The translations under genes were made by a program, and so were the position numbers. The notes under the pieces were generated by a model that ran no database searches, was not told where the DNA came from, and worked only from the letters and a program-made list of their open reading frames with translations. From Paraglaciecola arctica (lineage in GTDB: Bacteria > Pseudomonadota > Gammaproteobacteria > Enterobacterales > Alteromonadaceae), in assembly GCF_018861065.1 (NCBI RefSeq), contig NZ_JAHKQO010000026.1, forward strand, positions 1-64,000: a DNA stretch of 64,000 nt, read 5' to 3'. This document shows positions 54,427-62,860 of the stretch, piece by piece (the first letter of the stretch is position 1; every line of letters begins with the position of its first letter).

Positions 54427-55563
54427 ATGCATACAAACCAAAAGGTTAGTTCTATTTCAGACGTAGAAAAAAAGTTAAACAGTAGTCACAAAAAAGTCAT
54501 TGAAAACATTCGTAGAAACAGAAAAGCTACAAGAGCAGAAATAGCCAAAGCTACAGGTTTATCGAATCAAACTCTCACAAGGCTTACCCAACATCTCCTA
54601 TCCCTAGGCATAGTGTCAGAGCATTCAAAAATTGCTGGATTACGCGGTCAACCTGCTACCTATTTAACTTTGCTGCCTGGCGTTTTCGCGAGCGTGGGCG
54701 TTATTTTCGAGCACGATCGAGTGGTGGTATTACTAGACGATCTCGACAGAACCAATATCGTCAGATATTGCAAAGACGGCACTTTCCTTTCTGCCGAACT
54801 CGCTATTGAAGCCGCAACTTCTATGCTCGATCAATTATTTCAGGAATTAGAACCTTCAATAAATGTGTTAGGTATTGGTATTTCAATTTCAGGCTTTTTT
54901 ACCAATATAGAAGGTCGAATTTGTTCTCAACAAGATCCCCAAGGGTGGTCAAAAGTTAATTTTCAAGAAACCTTTGCGAAACGCTATCAACAACAATGTT
55001 TTGTTGAAAATGATGGCAACGCAGCATCAATTGGCTTTTCTCTGACCCAGAAAGGAGCCAATCTGCAAAGTTTTTATTTGATGCTTTTTACCTTAGATAT
55101 TGGTGGAGGTTTCGTTTTTGAAGGTGACGTAGTGGATGGCGCTTTTGGTAACGCGGGTGAAATATCAGCTCTTTTCAGTAGTGACAAATCACTTCCCAAA
55201 CCAACATTAGGTTCACTTTACAAACATTTAAGTGCAATTTGGGGTGAACAAGCCACACCCGAACGAGTTCAAGAAGCCATAGATAAACAAGACAGCAATA
55301 TCATGTCTTGGGTGACCGCATGTGTAGAAACGATGAAGTTTCCGTTAAAAGCTATTCAAAGCTTACTCGACCCTGAAGCGATTGTTTTTACCGGTAGGTT
55401 ACCAATTGAATTACAAAAATTACTGTCTGAAAAAGTTATAGTGTCTGGCGCATCCTACGGTGATGTATTTGCCCCAACGCCTAAAATCCACTTAGCTCAT
55501 GGCAATGATATTTTGGAAAAAGGCGTCACTGCAATACCTGCATTTTACTTTTTTAAACGATAA
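54427..55563 (+). CDS. ROK-family transcriptional regulator
   Basis: A 378-residue repressor of the NagC/Mlc/XylR type. An N-terminal winged helix (TRAEIAKATGLSNQTLTRLTQ, about 35-57) is followed by a ROK sugar-binding domain with LGIGISISGF, VENDGNAASIGF and LDIGGGFVFEG. The CxCGxxGCxE zinc motif of most ROK proteins is missing; the corresponding stretch reads GNAGEISALFSSDK. ATG 54427 has AAGGAG in place; GTG or ATG further upstream is not needed. It is divergent from the receptor operon, with three matching palindromes in between. The inducer is likely an amino sugar or its phosphate. Confidence 0.92.
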   Translation: MHTNQKVSSISDVEKKLNSSHKKVIENIRRNRKATRAEIAKATGLSNQTLTRLTQHLLSLGIVSEHSKIAGLRGQPATYLTLLPGVFASVGVIFEHDRVVVLLDDLDRTNIVRYCKDGTFLSAELAIEAATSMLDQLFQELEPSINVLGIGISISGFFTNIEGRICSQQDPQGWSKVNFQETFAKRYQQQCFVENDGNAASIGFSLTQKGANLQSFYLMLFTLDIGGGFVFEGDVVDGAFGNAGEISALFSSDKSLPKPTLGSLYKHLSAIWGEQATPERVQEAIDKQDSNIMSWVTACVETMKFPLKAIQSLLDPEAIVFTGRLPIELQKLLSEKVIVSGASYGDVFAPTPKIHLAHGNDILEKGVTAIPAFYFFKR

Positions 55564-55595
55564 ATTAAGGGTATTGGGAAATGTAAATTGCGCTT

Positions 55596-56639
55596 TCAAT
55601 TTTCGCTATGAAAAGTAAAGCGCTCAATCACTCCATCTTTGCCTACGCCAACACATCCCAGACTATCATCACAGGCGATACTCCAAATATTATTATCACT
55701 GAGTTTTTTCCACGAACTGGCACCCTCTTGCCAAATGGCGACTCCTTGAGGATTACCAATCAGTATCTGAGTTTTGTTGTCTTTAATAATAATATCCGAA
55801 CCATATATCGCCCCCTTTAATGGCACGTCAGGTAAGGCACGCCATTGTTTGCTTTGTAAATTATAACGCTGGGCTTTGGCTGGACTTTGCTGATCTTTTA
55901 AGCTTCCGCCAAAAATGTAAAGCCACTCAGCGGATTGTTGCACACTAAACACCCCCGCCGCTTCACCTCCCTTAAATGGAGTATCAAGACTTTGCCAATT
56001 TACGCCGCCATTTATCAGCACTCTGGGAGCAGGCCCATTACCTGTACCGATGTAAATATTGTTATCACGCCCTTTATTTAGGCAAGTACCGCTAGAGGCA
56101 AAGCCGCCCTCACTTGCTTGAGCGTCAAATGGTAATTTCTCTCTTTTCCAATGACTTCCGCCATCGACCGTACCCAATATAAACAAACCCTGTTCATCAG
56201 AATCGCCATATAACCAACCCTGCTGATCATTGATAAAATGCATACAATCGTAAAAGGTAGCAGACTGTTTACCCGCAATTTGTAACTGCCAATTTTTACC
56301 ATCATCAGTACGGTATATGCGCGAATCTCCGCCTTCTCCGGCCGCCATCAATGTGAGTCCACCTTCATTCAATAACTGATTATCCCTAAACTGCAAAGCA
56401 GAGCTATTCTTAGGTCCTATAATCTTGCTCCAATGTTCACCATTGTCAGTACTTTGATAAATACCACCATTGGTACCACTGGCGACTATATGTTTACCAA
56501 TACGATGAACCGCCTGAAAACTCACATCAGGATCAACCACTTGCACTGAACCAGCGAACACTGTCACGCTAAGTAAGGCACTCACTAAAAAAGATAAGGG
56601 TTTAATCATTGCATTTACACTTTTTATGTTTATTTTCAT
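55596..56639 (-). CDS. Exported BNR/Ycf48-like repeat protein
   Basis: About 347 residues: a signal peptide (SFLVSALLSVTVFA) and then a series of Asp-box-like repeats: STDNGEHWSKI, RTDDGKNWQL, TVDGGSHWKR and INGGVNWQSL. These mark a propeller of the sialidase / Ycf48 type. The catalytic arginines and FRIP motif of sialidases were not found, so enzymatic function is doubtful. Start sites at 56639 and 56609 are both possible. It is convergent with the ROK gene and may belong to the sugar locus, but this is not certain. Confidence 0.75.
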   Translation of the reverse strand: MKINIKSVNAMIKPLSFLVSALLSVTVFAGSVQVVDPDVSFQAVHRIGKHIVASGTNGGIYQSTDNGEHWSKIIGPKNSSALQFRDNQLLNEGGLTLMAAGEGGDSRIYRTDDGKNWQLQIAGKQSATFYDCMHFINDQQGWLYGDSDEQGLFILGTVDGGSHWKREKLPFDAQASEGGFASSGTCLNKGRDNNIYIGTGNGPAPRVLINGGVNWQSLDTPFKGGEAAGVFSVQQSAEWLYIFGGSLKDQQSPAKAQRYNLQSKQWRALPDVPLKGAIYGSDIIIKDNKTQILIGNPQGVAIWQEGASSWKKLSDNNIWSIACDDSLGCVGVGKDGVIERFTFHSEN

Positions 56640-56827
56640 TAGGTTAACATGAGATCTCGTAATTAAGAACAAGGGCAACTTGATTTGATTTTTATACTGC
56701 TAGTCAAGCACAATCAGCAGAGATCTGAATTCCCTTAATCCTTACCTAAGCAGAGTGATTAAGCATTAACAACACGCTTGTTTCGCTTCCTTTTCATCTT
56801 CTTTTTTAAAGAAAACTTGATATCGTT

Positions 56828-56860
56828 GTCAATTTTGACACTATAAATTTCAATTTTGAC
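56828..56860. promoter_or_regulatory. Two activator-binding motifs in front of the PAS sigma-54 regulator
   Basis: GTCAATTTTGACA at 56828-56840 and TTCAATTTTGACA at 56849-56861 are 21 bases apart, ending 19 bases before the regulator start. The same 13-base motif recurs upstream of cydA, so this gene is probably autoregulated. Confidence 0.7.
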
Positions 56861-56879
56861 ATGGGCTTAAGGTAAGTGA

Positions 56880-58190
56880 ATGAATATCTCCGTTGTTCAA
56901 AGCATGATAAACGCCGTCGACAAACCCGCCATTTTTATCGACACCCAGTATACTATTTTAGCGGTGAACCAAGCCTACCGTGACACCTACGAAAACGAAG
57001 TAGTGCTAGGTAATAGTCGCTGTTTCGAAATATCCCACGGCAACATTAGCTCTTGCGATAATCACGGCGAAGACTGCCCGATTCAAACCTGTATGCAAAC
57101 CCAAAAAGCAACCAGTGTGATGCACGTGCACAATACCGAGTTCGGCAAAACCTATTGCGACATTTTGATGAAGCCCATTAAAGATGATGATGGCATCACT
57201 ATTGGTTTTCTTGAAGTGTTGGACAAAATTGATTTTGCCACGACCGAATCCCACAACAACAAAATGATCGGTTCATCCAAGCCTTTTAAAGCCATGTTAT
57301 CGAAAATTAATCGCGCTGCCAAAGCAGATATTTCGGTGTTACTCCATGGCGAAACAGGCACAGGTAAAGAGTTAGTAGCAAAAGCTCTGCACGACGCCAG
57401 TTCAAGGGCAACTCAACCTTTTGTGGTGATAGAATGTACTGGCCTAAACGAAAACCTATTTGAGTCAGAATTATTTGGTCACGAAAAAGGGGCCTTTACT
57501 GGAGCGATTCAAAATAAAAAAGGCTTAATAGAAATCGCCAATGGCGGCACAGTATTTTTTGACGAAATTGCTGATGTGTCTTTGAGTATGCAAGTCAAAT
57601 TGTTACGTCTTATCGAAACCAGAAGTTATCGTACCCTAGGTGGCACGCAACAGAAAAAAGCAGACTTTCGATTAATATGTGCCAGTCATAAAAACTTATT
57701 TTCATTAGTGCAGCAAGATTTGTTTCGTAAAGATCTGTACTACAGAATTGCGGGCTTTCCTATTTCTTTACCCAGTTTGTCAGAACGTCAAGACGATATC
57801 CCTGCACTGTGCCAACATTTCTTAATTTCAGGTAAAGTTCGTCCCAAAAAGTTAAGCCAAGCAGCCCTGAAAATACTCTGTGAATATAATTATCCAGGCA
57901 ATATTCGTGAATTAAAAAATATTATCGAACAAGCCACGCTGTTAACTGATGACGATGTGATTGAGCGGCACGACTTACCCGAACAAGTCAATGAGAGCCC
58001 AGAACTAACAGTGAGCACTAACTTTTCTGATAACAACAGTATCATCAGCCTAGAGACCCTCGAATACCAGTACTTAAATCAACTCTGTGAACACTCAAAT
58101 CTAGATATAGATGCACTAGCGTTACAATTAGGGATCAGTGTGCGTACCTTATACCGTAAACTTCAAAAACACGGCCTTAAATACGAATAA
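56880..58190 (+). CDS. Sigma-54-dependent activator with Cys/His-rich PAS domain
   Basis: A 436-residue activator. The PAS domain (about 5-120) contains a cluster Cys48, His53, Cys59, His62, Cys66 and Cys71, suitable for a metal, Fe-S cluster or thiol redox switch. The AAA+ domain has Walker A GETGTGKE from 157, GAFTGA at 204-209, and R-finger region RKDLYYRI. A Fis-type HTH ends the protein (LQLGISVRTLYRKLQKHG). It lies just upstream of cydABDC in the same orientation. Shared 13-base motifs and a sigma-54 promoter in front of cydA mark that operon as its target. It probably senses redox state or oxygen-related stress and raises bd oxidase levels; the ligand is inferred, not shown. Confidence 0.92.
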   Translation: MNISVVQSMINAVDKPAIFIDTQYTILAVNQAYRDTYENEVVLGNSRCFEISHGNISSCDNHGEDCPIQTCMQTQKATSVMHVHNTEFGKTYCDILMKPIKDDDGITIGFLEVLDKIDFATTESHNNKMIGSSKPFKAMLSKINRAAKADISVLLHGETGTGKELVAKALHDASSRATQPFVVIECTGLNENLFESELFGHEKGAFTGAIQNKKGLIEIANGGTVFFDEIADVSLSMQVKLLRLIETRSYRTLGGTQQKKADFRLICASHKNLFSLVQQDLFRKDLYYRIAGFPISLPSLSERQDDIPALCQHFLISGKVRPKKLSQAALKILCEYNYPGNIRELKNIIEQATLLTDDDVIERHDLPEQVNESPELTVSTNFSDNNSIISLETLEYQYLNQLCEHSNLDIDALALQLGISVRTLYRKLQKHGLKYE

Positions 58191-58245
58191 CGAGCTGAGC
58201 TAGACTTTCACAACTTTACTGAATTTCATTAAACCCGTCACCGCT

Positions 58246-58302
58246 GCCAAATATGACAACCACCAACGCCAAATATGACAGTGGAGAGAGTCAAATTTAA
58301 CA
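58246..58302 (+). promoter_or_regulatory. Three enhancer motifs upstream of cydA
   Basis: GCCAAATATGACA at 58246-58258 and again at 58268-58280, then the weaker GTCAAATTTAACA at 58290-58302. All three start exactly 22 bases apart, so they lie on the same face of the helix. With the two copies before the regulator gene they define GTCAAwTwTGACA. The distance to the -24/-12 element is about 220-275 bases, normal for a sigma-54 enhancer. Confidence 0.75.
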
Positions 58303-58349
58303 TTCAAGAGCGAATCAGCACTGAAAAAACTAATTGAAGTAATTTTTTG

Positions 58350-58363
58350 TTGATTATGATCAA
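58350..58363 (+). promoter_or_regulatory. Perfect FNR-type box
   Basis: TTGAT-TATG-ATCAA matches the FNR/Anr/EtrA consensus exactly and is part of an 11-base-pair dyad (58344-58369). A TAATAT at 58389-58394 would serve as -10, putting the FNR centre near -43 of a start at about 58400, as in class II activation. Oxygen-responsive control of cydA is expected. Confidence 0.75.
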
Positions 58364-58520
58364 CAAAAACGATGATGACACTTTACTTTAATATGCCCCA
58401 AGGGAATTATCTATCTAGTTGAAAATATTAAAATAAATTCCAAAATAGATAGTCAAGACCAACAACTAAAAGCAAACAAAAAGAAGTTTTTTTAGTCTTT
58501 TTTTATGACTCAACTATATT

Positions 58521-58535
58521 TGGAACACTTTGTGC
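58521..58535 (+). promoter_or_regulatory. Sigma-54 promoter of cydABDC
   Basis: TTGGAACACTTTGTGCAAA has GG and GC exactly ten bases apart, as required for the -24/-12 element. Transcription should start near 58547, giving a leader of about 165 bases before the cydA ATG. Confidence 0.75.
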
Positions 58536-58713
58536 AAAATGGGTTGTGAAGAAGTAAACAGACTGGCAGAGATCGCGTAAATACGCGAGCCAGAAGCATA
58601 ACCTAAGTCATCGTATGAGTCGTTCAGATAACGAAACAATAATCGAAGAATAGAGCATTTAAACAATGCTCCATTGGTGTGTAAAAAATTTCAATACATG
58701 AATAGGTAACAAT

Positions 58714-60111
58714 ATGGAATTAGATCCCCTCATACTGTCACGAATACAGTTTGCATTCGTGGTGTGTTTTCACGCGATTTTCCCAGTATTTACTATTGGG
58801 TTAGCGAGCACCATTGCAGGTTTTGAAACTCTGCACCTTAAAACTGGTAATCCAATTTGGCAGAAGTTGTCGAAATTCTGGATCCAAGTTTTTGCTGTAG
58901 TATTTGGAATCGGCGTAGTGTCGGGCATAGTGATGTCGTTCCAGTTTGGTACTAACTGGAGTAACTTTTCTTATGCCACGGCCAACTTTCTGGGACCCGT
59001 ATTAAGTTACGAAGTGGTCACGGCGTTTTTCTTAGAAGCCGCCTTCTTAGGCGTGTTGTTATTTGGTCGCGACAAAGTGCCACAGGGGGTGCATTTATTT
59101 GCAGCCATTATGGTGGCCACTGGCACCTTTATTTCATCATTTTGGATCCTCGCTGCTAATTCACTGATGCAAACCCCTCAAGGTTTAGAGCTAATTAATG
59201 GCATGTATTATGTGACTTCGTGGACCGAGTCGCTATTTACGCCTTCATTTGGTTACCGCTTTTTACACATGGCATTGGCCTCGTTTTTAACCGCTTCCTT
59301 GGTAGTCGCAGGTGTGAGCGCTTGGTTTGTTTTACAAAAACGTGAATTAGAAGCCAACCGTAAAGCCTTATCTGTAGCCCTATGGTTTTTGCTGGTATTA
59401 GCCCCAACCCAAGCAGTAGTAGGTGACTTTCACGGCTTAAATACCCTAGAACATCAACCTACCAAAGTGGCAGCGATGGAAGGTAACTGGGAAACCAGTA
59501 AAGGCGTGCCCTTAGTGTTATTCGCCATACCCGACCAAGAAGCTCAAACAAACCATTTCGAAGTAAAAATCCCTAAACTAGCCAGTTTTGTACTCACCCA
59601 CGATTGGGACGGCGAAGTGCCTGGCTTAAACGAAGTACCTGTCGAAGAACAACCTCCAGTGTTTGTGGTGTTTTGGTCTTTTAGGGTTATGGTGGGCCTA
59701 GGCTTTTTAATGATAGGTTTTGCAATTTGGGGGCTGGTACTACGTGTTAAAAATAGATACTACCAATCACCACTATTTTTAAATGGCTTAAGGTTAATGA
59801 GTTTAAGTCCTTTCTTAGCGGTACTTGCAGGCTGGGTGGTCACCGAATCTGGCCGTGCACCTTGGCTAATTTACGGCCAAATGACTCACGCCCAAGGACT
59901 GACTCCTTCGCTCACTGGTGGTATGGCTCTATTTACCTTAATAGGTTACATAGTGGTGTATTCGCTAGTATTTAGCGCCGGTATTTATTATCTGTTAAAA
60001 GTATTCAGAGGCGGCTTAGAAAAAGCCAACGCACCTCACGAAATGGAAGAAATAGAACGCCCAATGAGACCTTTCTCTGCGGCCCATGTTGCAATCGACG
60101 AGGAGGCATAA
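58714..60111 (+). CDS. cydA: Cytochrome bd-type ubiquinol oxidase subunit I (short Q-loop)
   Basis: A 465-residue membrane subunit that binds haems b558, b595 and d and oxidises quinol. The N-terminus SRIQFAFVVCFHAIFPVF has the axial histidine (His20), and ESGRAPWLIYGQ is the GRxPW signature with Ala in place of the usual Gln. It is shorter than the 522-residue E. coli CydA because the Q-loop lacks its C-terminal insert, which places it in the short-loop CIO/CydA group. AGGTAAC lies before the ATG. It heads cydA-cydB-cydD-cydC. Confidence 0.95.
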   Translation: MELDPLILSRIQFAFVVCFHAIFPVFTIGLASTIAGFETLHLKTGNPIWQKLSKFWIQVFAVVFGIGVVSGIVMSFQFGTNWSNFSYATANFLGPVLSYEVVTAFFLEAAFLGVLLFGRDKVPQGVHLFAAIMVATGTFISSFWILAANSLMQTPQGLELINGMYYVTSWTESLFTPSFGYRFLHMALASFLTASLVVAGVSAWFVLQKRELEANRKALSVALWFLLVLAPTQAVVGDFHGLNTLEHQPTKVAAMEGNWETSKGVPLVLFAIPDQEAQTNHFEVKIPKLASFVLTHDWDGEVPGLNEVPVEEQPPVFVVFWSFRVMVGLGFLMIGFAIWGLVLRVKNRYYQSPLFLNGLRLMSLSPFLAVLAGWVVTESGRAPWLIYGQMTHAQGLTPSLTGGMALFTLIGYIVVYSLVFSAGIYYLLKVFRGGLEKANAPHEMEEIERPMRPFSAAHVAIDEEA

Positions 60112-60113
60112 TC

Positions 60114-61115
60114 ATGGAACCCACATTTGATTTAACCATAATTTGGGCAGGTATCATTGGTTTTGGGCTGATGATGTATGTATTGATGGACGGCTTTGAT
60201 TTAGGCCAAGGTATATTGTTTCCTTTTGCGCCTGACGAAAAAGCCAGAGACACCATGATGAATTCCGTTGCCCCCGTATGGGACGGCAACGAAACCTGGC
60301 TAGTATTAGGCGGTGCTGGCTTATTAGCAGCCTTTCCTTTGGTTTACTCAGTGTTTTTGCCGGCTTTGTATATTGGGGTATTTCTATTACTGGCGGGTTT
60401 GATATTTAGAGGCGTAGCCTTTGAATTTAGATTTAAAGCCAAAACTTCCAAGTACCTATGGAGTTGGTCCTTTTCGGTTGGTTCAACCGTTGCGGCCTTT
60501 GCTCAAGGTGCGGTAGTAGGTGCTTACATTCAAGGATTTGAAACCACTGGTATGGTGTATTCGGGTGGACCGCTTGATTGGCTCACTCCATTTTCAGTAC
60601 TTACCGGTTTTGGACTCGTTGTGGGTTATGCCTTGTTAGGTAGCACTTGGTTGATTATGAAAACCGAAGGTGAATTACAAGACTGGGCCTACAAAATCAC
60701 TCCTCGACTTTTAGCAGGCCTTCTGGCGGTGTTTGCCATAGTCTGTATTTATACACCTTTCGTCGACCCCTTTGTAAGAACTCGCTGGTTCGATAATATC
60801 AGTGTGTTGTGGGTATTACCTGCCATGGCTCTGTATTGTTCTTATTTAGTTATCCGAGCGGTGAAAAAGAAGCAAGACGGCTTACCTTTTGTGGCGACAA
60901 TGGGGGTGTTTTTGTTTAGCTACTTAGGACTTTTAGCCAGCAAATGGCCTTATATAGTACCGCCTAAATTTACCATTTGGGACGCCGCTTCGTCGTACAA
61001 CTCTCAGTTGTTTCTATTGTTAGGCTTTTTGTTTGTTATTCCAGTTGTGCTCGGTTACACCACTTGGACTTATTGGGTTTTCAGAGGCAAAGTCAAAGAA
61101 GGTGGTTACCATTGA
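60114..61115 (+). CDS. cydB: Cytochrome bd-type oxidase subunit II
   Basis: A 333-residue membrane protein with about eight helices. MYVLMDGFDLGQGILFPF and VAPVWDGNETWLVLGGAGL are CydB hallmarks. It pairs with CydA to complete the oxidase. It starts two bases after cydA with GAGGAGG upstream. No cydX-like small ORF was recognised in the 16 bases before cydD. Confidence 0.95.
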   Translation: MEPTFDLTIIWAGIIGFGLMMYVLMDGFDLGQGILFPFAPDEKARDTMMNSVAPVWDGNETWLVLGGAGLLAAFPLVYSVFLPALYIGVFLLLAGLIFRGVAFEFRFKAKTSKYLWSWSFSVGSTVAAFAQGAVVGAYIQGFETTGMVYSGGPLDWLTPFSVLTGFGLVVGYALLGSTWLIMKTEGELQDWAYKITPRLLAGLLAVFAIVCIYTPFVDPFVRTRWFDNISVLWVLPAMALYCSYLVIRAVKKKQDGLPFVATMGVFLFSYLGLLASKWPYIVPPKFTIWDAASSYNSQLFLLLGFLFVIPVVLGYTTWTYWVFRGKVKEGGYH

Positions 61116-61131
61116 GGGTAATTAATCACTG

Positions 61132-62856
61132 ATGCCCCAAACAAATCCGCAGTCTGGGCAACAGCCAAATCAACGACCCGAAGTAGTGCAGACTGCAACG
61201 GGTCGTGTTTTTTTAAGAGGTTATGTACAACAGCAAAAAGCAAACTTATGGTTTGCGGTTGGCTGTGGAGCCAGCGCCTCTTTATTGATGATTGTACAGT
61301 GGCTGTTATTTAGTTTTGCCGCTCATCAAATTATTGTCGAAAACGCCAGTTTTAAACAACAAAGCAACATTTTGGTAGTGGTATTAGTGGCAATGTTTGG
61401 TCGCGCCTTATTAACGCGTTTTCAAACACATTTTTCACTCATTGCCAGCACCAATGTAAGAAAACACATCAGGCAACAAATGCTGCAATATTGGCGAACC
61501 GCTAGTCCGCTTTATCTCAAACATACCTCTGCTGGCGCTTATGCCAGTCAATTTGTAGAAGACATTGAAGCTATGGATGGTTATTTTGCTCGCTATTGGC
61601 CACAACAAGCATTGGCGCTAATTTCACCATTGTTTATTTTACTGGCGGTGGCTTATTTAAACTGGCTTTGCGCCTTATTACTGCTGATATCTGCTCCACT
61701 TATTCCGCTTTTTATGGTGTTAGTAGGCATGGGTGCAGAAAGGTTAAATCAAAAATATTCCACTATTAGGCAGCGCTTGGCAGGGCATTTTTTAGATAGA
61801 GTAGCGAACTTATCAACTATCAGTTTATTAAGCGCGAAAAACGAAGTTCTCCAAGAAGTACAAGATTACAGCGACCGCTACCGCCAAGTCGTGATGCGCA
61901 CCCTAAAAGTGGCGTTTCTGTCTTCTACCGTTTTAGAGTTTTTTACCAGTGTCGCCATTGCTGCATTGGCCATTTATATTGGCTTTTCTTTATATGGTGC
62001 GATTACTTGGGGTCCAGCCGATAGCCTGACCTTATTTAGCGGATTAGCAATACTGATTTTAGCGCCTGAGTTTTTTCAGCCATTGCGTACCCTCTCCCAG
62101 TATTATCACGACCGCGCCTCGGCATTGGGTGCGGCAAATAACTTAGTTGCGGCATTTGAATTTGCGCCACATCACTCAAATAAATCCGATAAAACTGACT
62201 CGTCTAGCATTACCGCTATTCATCAGCTCGACCAATGTACTTTAGTGTTAGACGAGTTATCCATAGGGCACTTGGCAACCACTCCCCAAGCGACTCACTT
62301 AAATGCAGTGCTTAATTTAGGCGATGTATTGGTGGTATCAGGGCAATCGGGTAGCGGTAAGTCAACCTTATTACATACCCTAGCGGGATATTTACCGGCA
62401 CTTGCAGGAACCGCAAAAATGGGCCCGGAAACAAAGGCGGCTGCGGCTTATTTACCGCAACAAGCCTGGATCAAAAACGCCAGTATCCGCGACAACCTGT
62501 TAGCTTTGGCTCCCAAAGCCAGCGACCAAGAGATGCTTGACGTACTCAATAAACTAGATTTAATCAGCGAACTCAATATCCATCAAAACGGATTAGATAC
62601 TCTGATAGGTGAACACAACCAAGGATTATCAGGCGGGCAAATTCAGCGTATCGCTTTTGCACGCTTGTTACTTAACCCTAGCCCAGTGATGTTGCTCGAC
62701 GAACCCACCGCCAGATTAGATACCAAAAGTAAGGGCTTGATCATCCAAGCCATTAGTATGCTGCAACCCTCTAGTATTTTGGTGATAGCTACCCACGACC
62801 CTGATGTAATGACCCTTGCTAGTCAGCAAATCAACCTTGATTATATCGAGGCCTAA
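61132..62856 (+). CDS. cydD: ABC exporter subunit CydD
   Basis: A 574-residue half-transporter with six membrane helices (about 40-330) and an ATPase domain: Walker A SGQSGSGKST, signature LSGGQIQRIAFARL and Walker B PVMLLDEPT. With CydC it exports thiols (cysteine, glutathione) to the periplasm and is needed to assemble cytochrome bd. A Gln-rich N-terminal leader of about 20 residues is a local addition. It lies 16 bases after cydB. Confidence 0.93.
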   Translation: MPQTNPQSGQQPNQRPEVVQTATGRVFLRGYVQQQKANLWFAVGCGASASLLMIVQWLLFSFAAHQIIVENASFKQQSNILVVVLVAMFGRALLTRFQTHFSLIASTNVRKHIRQQMLQYWRTASPLYLKHTSAGAYASQFVEDIEAMDGYFARYWPQQALALISPLFILLAVAYLNWLCALLLLISAPLIPLFMVLVGMGAERLNQKYSTIRQRLAGHFLDRVANLSTISLLSAKNEVLQEVQDYSDRYRQVVMRTLKVAFLSSTVLEFFTSVAIAALAIYIGFSLYGAITWGPADSLTLFSGLAILILAPEFFQPLRTLSQYYHDRASALGAANNLVAAFEFAPHHSNKSDKTDSSSITAIHQLDQCTLVLDELSIGHLATTPQATHLNAVLNLGDVLVVSGQSGSGKSTLLHTLAGYLPALAGTAKMGPETKAAAAYLPQQAWIKNASIRDNLLALAPKASDQEMLDVLNKLDLISELNIHQNGLDTLIGEHNQGLSGGQIQRIAFARLLLNPSPVMLLDEPTARLDTKSKGLIIQAISMLQPSSILVIATHDPDVMTLASQQINLDYIEA

Positions 62857-62860
62857 GTCG

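Larger units (their letters stand above)
58191..58713 (+). other. Regulatory interval in front of cydA
   Basis: 523 bases without a supported gene. In order it holds three 22-base-spaced activator motifs, an FNR-type box with a possible -10, a sigma-54 promoter and the cydA leader. A 13-codon frame beginning at 58539 lies at the predicted transcript start and is not considered a gene. Confidence 0.7.

Noticed and set aside
55590-55623. Hairpin with GCGCTTT/AAAGCGC arms as terminator
   Set aside because: It overlaps the 3' end of the BNR-repeat coding region, and its long interrupted loop and lack of a T run make it doubtful.
55596-56639. Sialidase
   Set aside because: Asp-box-like repeats are present but the FRIP motif and catalytic arginine triad were not seen.
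58539-58580. 13-codon leader peptide before cydA
   Set aside because: Its ATG lies at or before the predicted transcript start and has no ribosome site.
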